Below are positions 62,773 through 64,000 of a DNA stretch of 64,000 bases, in pieces. This DNA is from Clostridia bacterium (GTDB lineage Bacteria; Bacillota; Clostridia; UMGS1883; UMGS1540), in contig JAFSAU010000044.1 in assembly GCA_017442155.1 (NCBI GenBank), positions 1 through 64,000 on the forward strand, given 5' to 3'. Every line of letters starts with the position of its first letter. Within the stretch, counting starts at the first letter, position 1. A program made the position numbers and the translations under genes. The notes beneath the pieces are model-generated. The model searched no databases, was not told the origin of the DNA, and saw only the letters and a program-made list of their open reading frames with translations.

Positions 62773-63375
62773 TTATGCTCCGATATAGGCCGTGCAAAGA
62801 CGCATGGCTTCTTCTGTGGTCATTTCCGCACCCGGGGCAAGACTGCCGTCTTTCAGGGACAAATATCCGGCACCGTACATATAGCCGACGCTCTCCGTTG
62901 CCCATACGGCCACATCCTCTGCACCGACAACACCCTGGGTAGATGCTGCTGCCGCTTCGATTTCTGCGATTGTATCAGGATTCTGCCGGAGCAGTGCGCG
63001 GGTGAGAATGGTGCAGGCTTCCTGACGGGTGATGGCTCTGCGGGGGGCGAAGGAATCGCCGCCTACGCCGTTGACAACGCCCATGCCGTACAGCATAACC
63101 ACAAACATATCCTCCGGGGCACTGCCCAGGTCAGAGAAGATGTTCTTGGCTTCCATTTGCGGGAAGACGCCGCCGTTTATGGAGCGGAATGCCTCAAAAG
63201 CAAGCATGGAGAAAGCCGAACGGGAGATAGGGGCTTCGTAATCCAGCGTGACGCCGGTCGAGGTATAAAGTGCGGGGAAGGACTCTGCAATACCTTCCGG
63301 GGTTTCTGCCGAGACAAGGGATGCGGGCAACACCAGGAGTGCCGCCAGAGAGAGTGCGATGAGTTTCTTTTTCAT
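62773..63375 (-). CDS. Small secreted SLH-domain protein
   Basis: 200-aa exported protein. After a signal peptide (1-22, ending VSA) come three S-layer homology repeats: about 50-95 (ISRSAFSMLAFEAF), 95-150 (FSDLGSAPEDMFVVMLYGMGVVNG, then ITRQEACTILTRAL) and 150-200 (DVAVWATESVGYMYGAGYLSL). Nothing else is attached, so it is a wall-binding module without catalytic domain. It is 24 bp upstream of rhaB on the same strand, which suggests co-transcription with the rhamnose genes and perhaps a link to rhamnose-containing wall polymers. Confidence 0.82.
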   Translation of the reverse strand: MKKKLIALSLAALLVLPASLVSAETPEGIAESFPALYTSTGVTLDYEAPISRSAFSMLAFEAFRSINGGVFPQMEAKNIFSDLGSAPEDMFVVMLYGMGVVNGVGGDSFAPRRAITRQEACTILTRALLRQNPDTIAEIEAAAASTQGVVGAEDVAVWATESVGYMYGAGYLSLKDGSLAPGAEMTTEEAMRLCTAYIGA

Positions 63376-63499
63376 ACGTAGTTCCTCCTATTTGTTTTGT
63401 GTAAACCATATCGGGTTCAAGTTTTACTATGCTTATAGTATATCACGGTTCCTTTTGAAAAAAAAGGGGGTAATTTTACTTTTTTTATGTGCTTCTTTG

Positions 63500-64000
63500 C
63501 TATTTCAGATTCAGTTCCCCTAAGTTTGCCGCTTTGAGATAGGCATTGATAAAGCCGTCGATATCACCGTCCATTACGGCACTAATGTTACCCATTTCAA
63601 AGTTTGTGCGGTGATCCTTAGCCATGCTGTAGGGGTGGAAAACATAGGAACGAATCTGGCTGCCCCAGGCAATTTCCTTCTGTACGCCCTTAATGTCTTC
63701 AATTTTCTCCTTTTGTTCCCGTTCGGCAATTTCCAGAAGCTTGGATTTCAGCATTTTCATGGCCGTTTCACGGTTCTGATGCTGGGAGCGTTCGTTCTGG
63801 CAGGCGACCACAACGCCGGTGGGAATATGCGTAATACGGATGGCAGAGTCGGTCTTGTTGATATGCTGGCCGCCTGCACCGCTGGAGCGGTACGTATCCA
63901 CACGAATATCATCGGGGCTGATCTGAACATCAATATCATCGTCAATTTCAGGCATGACTTCAAGCGATGCAAAAGAAGTGTGCCGGCGGCCCGAAGCATC
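63500..64000 (-). CDS. prfB: Peptide chain release factor 2, C-terminal part (cut by window end)
   Basis: Partial gene running off the right edge. The visible 166 residues start at [19 protein letters not shown] and include the catalytic GGQ in [20 protein letters not shown], which places the factor in the peptidyl transferase centre to release protein at UGA and UAA. The C-terminus ends at 63500 (GELNLK). The N-terminal recognition domain and the possible programmed frameshift typical of prfB are outside the window. Confidence 0.95.
   Translation of the reverse strand, partial: DASGRRHTSFASLEVMPEIDDDIDVQISPDDIRVDTYRSSGAGGQHINKTDSAIRITHIPTGVVVACQNERSQHQNRETAMKMLKSKLLEIAEREQKEKIEDIKGVQKEIAWGSQIRSYVFHPYSMAKDHRTNFEMGNISAVMDGDIDGFINAYLKAANLGELNLK

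Noticed and set aside
1..64000. CRISPR array, rRNA or tRNA genes
   Set aside because: No regularly spaced direct repeats and no recognisable RNA gene were found on reading both strands; a covariance search would be needed to exclude small RNAs.

Overview
The window reads as the chromosome of a spore-forming member of the Clostridia (Bacillota). The evidence is a SpoIIID regulator at the left end, a PdaB-type polysaccharide deacetylase, a Firmicutes-style HPr with both His15 and Ser46, an AEC-purE-purF-purM operon, consensus sigma-A promoters, AGGAG ribosome binding sites and S-layer homology (SLH) proteins. I cannot name the genus. No rRNA, tRNA or CRISPR array was seen.

Layout. (1) 1-8.4 kb: spoIIID, then an AT-rich type I restriction-modification operon (hsdR, membrane protein, DUF2971 protein, hsdS, membrane protein, hsdM). 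(2) 8.4-28.0 kb: housekeeping backbone, mostly on the minus strand. It holds a YgjV-like membrane protein, a HAD hydrolase, two tandem Gfo/Idh/MocA oxidoreductases, a U32 peptidase/hydroxylase-family protein, a lipid kinase, prs, trmFO-topA, an M20 amidohydrolase with uvrC, HPr, rpmF, purM, purF, purE and an AEC transporter. (3) 28.3-60.0 kb: a pdaB gene cut in two by a 30,996-bp element. (4) 60.1-64.0 kb: rhaA, rhaB, a small SLH protein and the 3' part of prfB.

The main discovery is the element at 28798..59793. The first 175 codons of a PdaB-like deacetylase lie at 28271-28797 and the last 79 codons at 59795-60034. Joining them at a shared GA dinucleotide restores an uninterrupted 255-codon gene, about the size of B. 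subtilis PdaB. The element ends carry 13-bp inverted repeats placed exactly 5 bp from that GA on each side, which is the arrangement of a large-serine-recombinase attP. The rejoined host site is itself a partial dyad centred on the same GA. A large serine recombinase lies near the left end and a small one near the right end. The structure resembles the elements that interrupt sporulation genes in other Bacillota (skin in sigK, SP-beta in spsM), whose excision in the mother cell restores the gene. Unlike those phage-like elements, this one carries a metabolic and secreted glycan-degradation cargo.

Within the element, the left third is a mobility and toxin-antitoxin module: a VbhA-like antitoxin with a truncated Fic gene, a degenerate primase/helicase-like protein, a small ORF coupled to the large recombinase, a short relaxase, and MntA/HepT. 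The middle holds two opposed carbohydrate operons around two AraC regulators and a YhcH-family gene. A minus-strand operon encodes SDR, AKR, Gfo/Idh, HpcH/HpaI aldolase, NagA-like and ceramidase-like proteins. A plus-strand operon encodes a beta-propeller glycosidase-like protein, three large secreted CBM/TIM-barrel/SLH proteins and a GH31. Both operons have the same GGACAT-N12-ATGTC dyad about 30 bp upstream of the predicted -10, so one AraC protein probably controls both. The right end holds a 36-aa cationic peptide ORF, an amidoligase and a class II glutamine amidotransferase, then the small serine recombinase next to nested inverted repeats.
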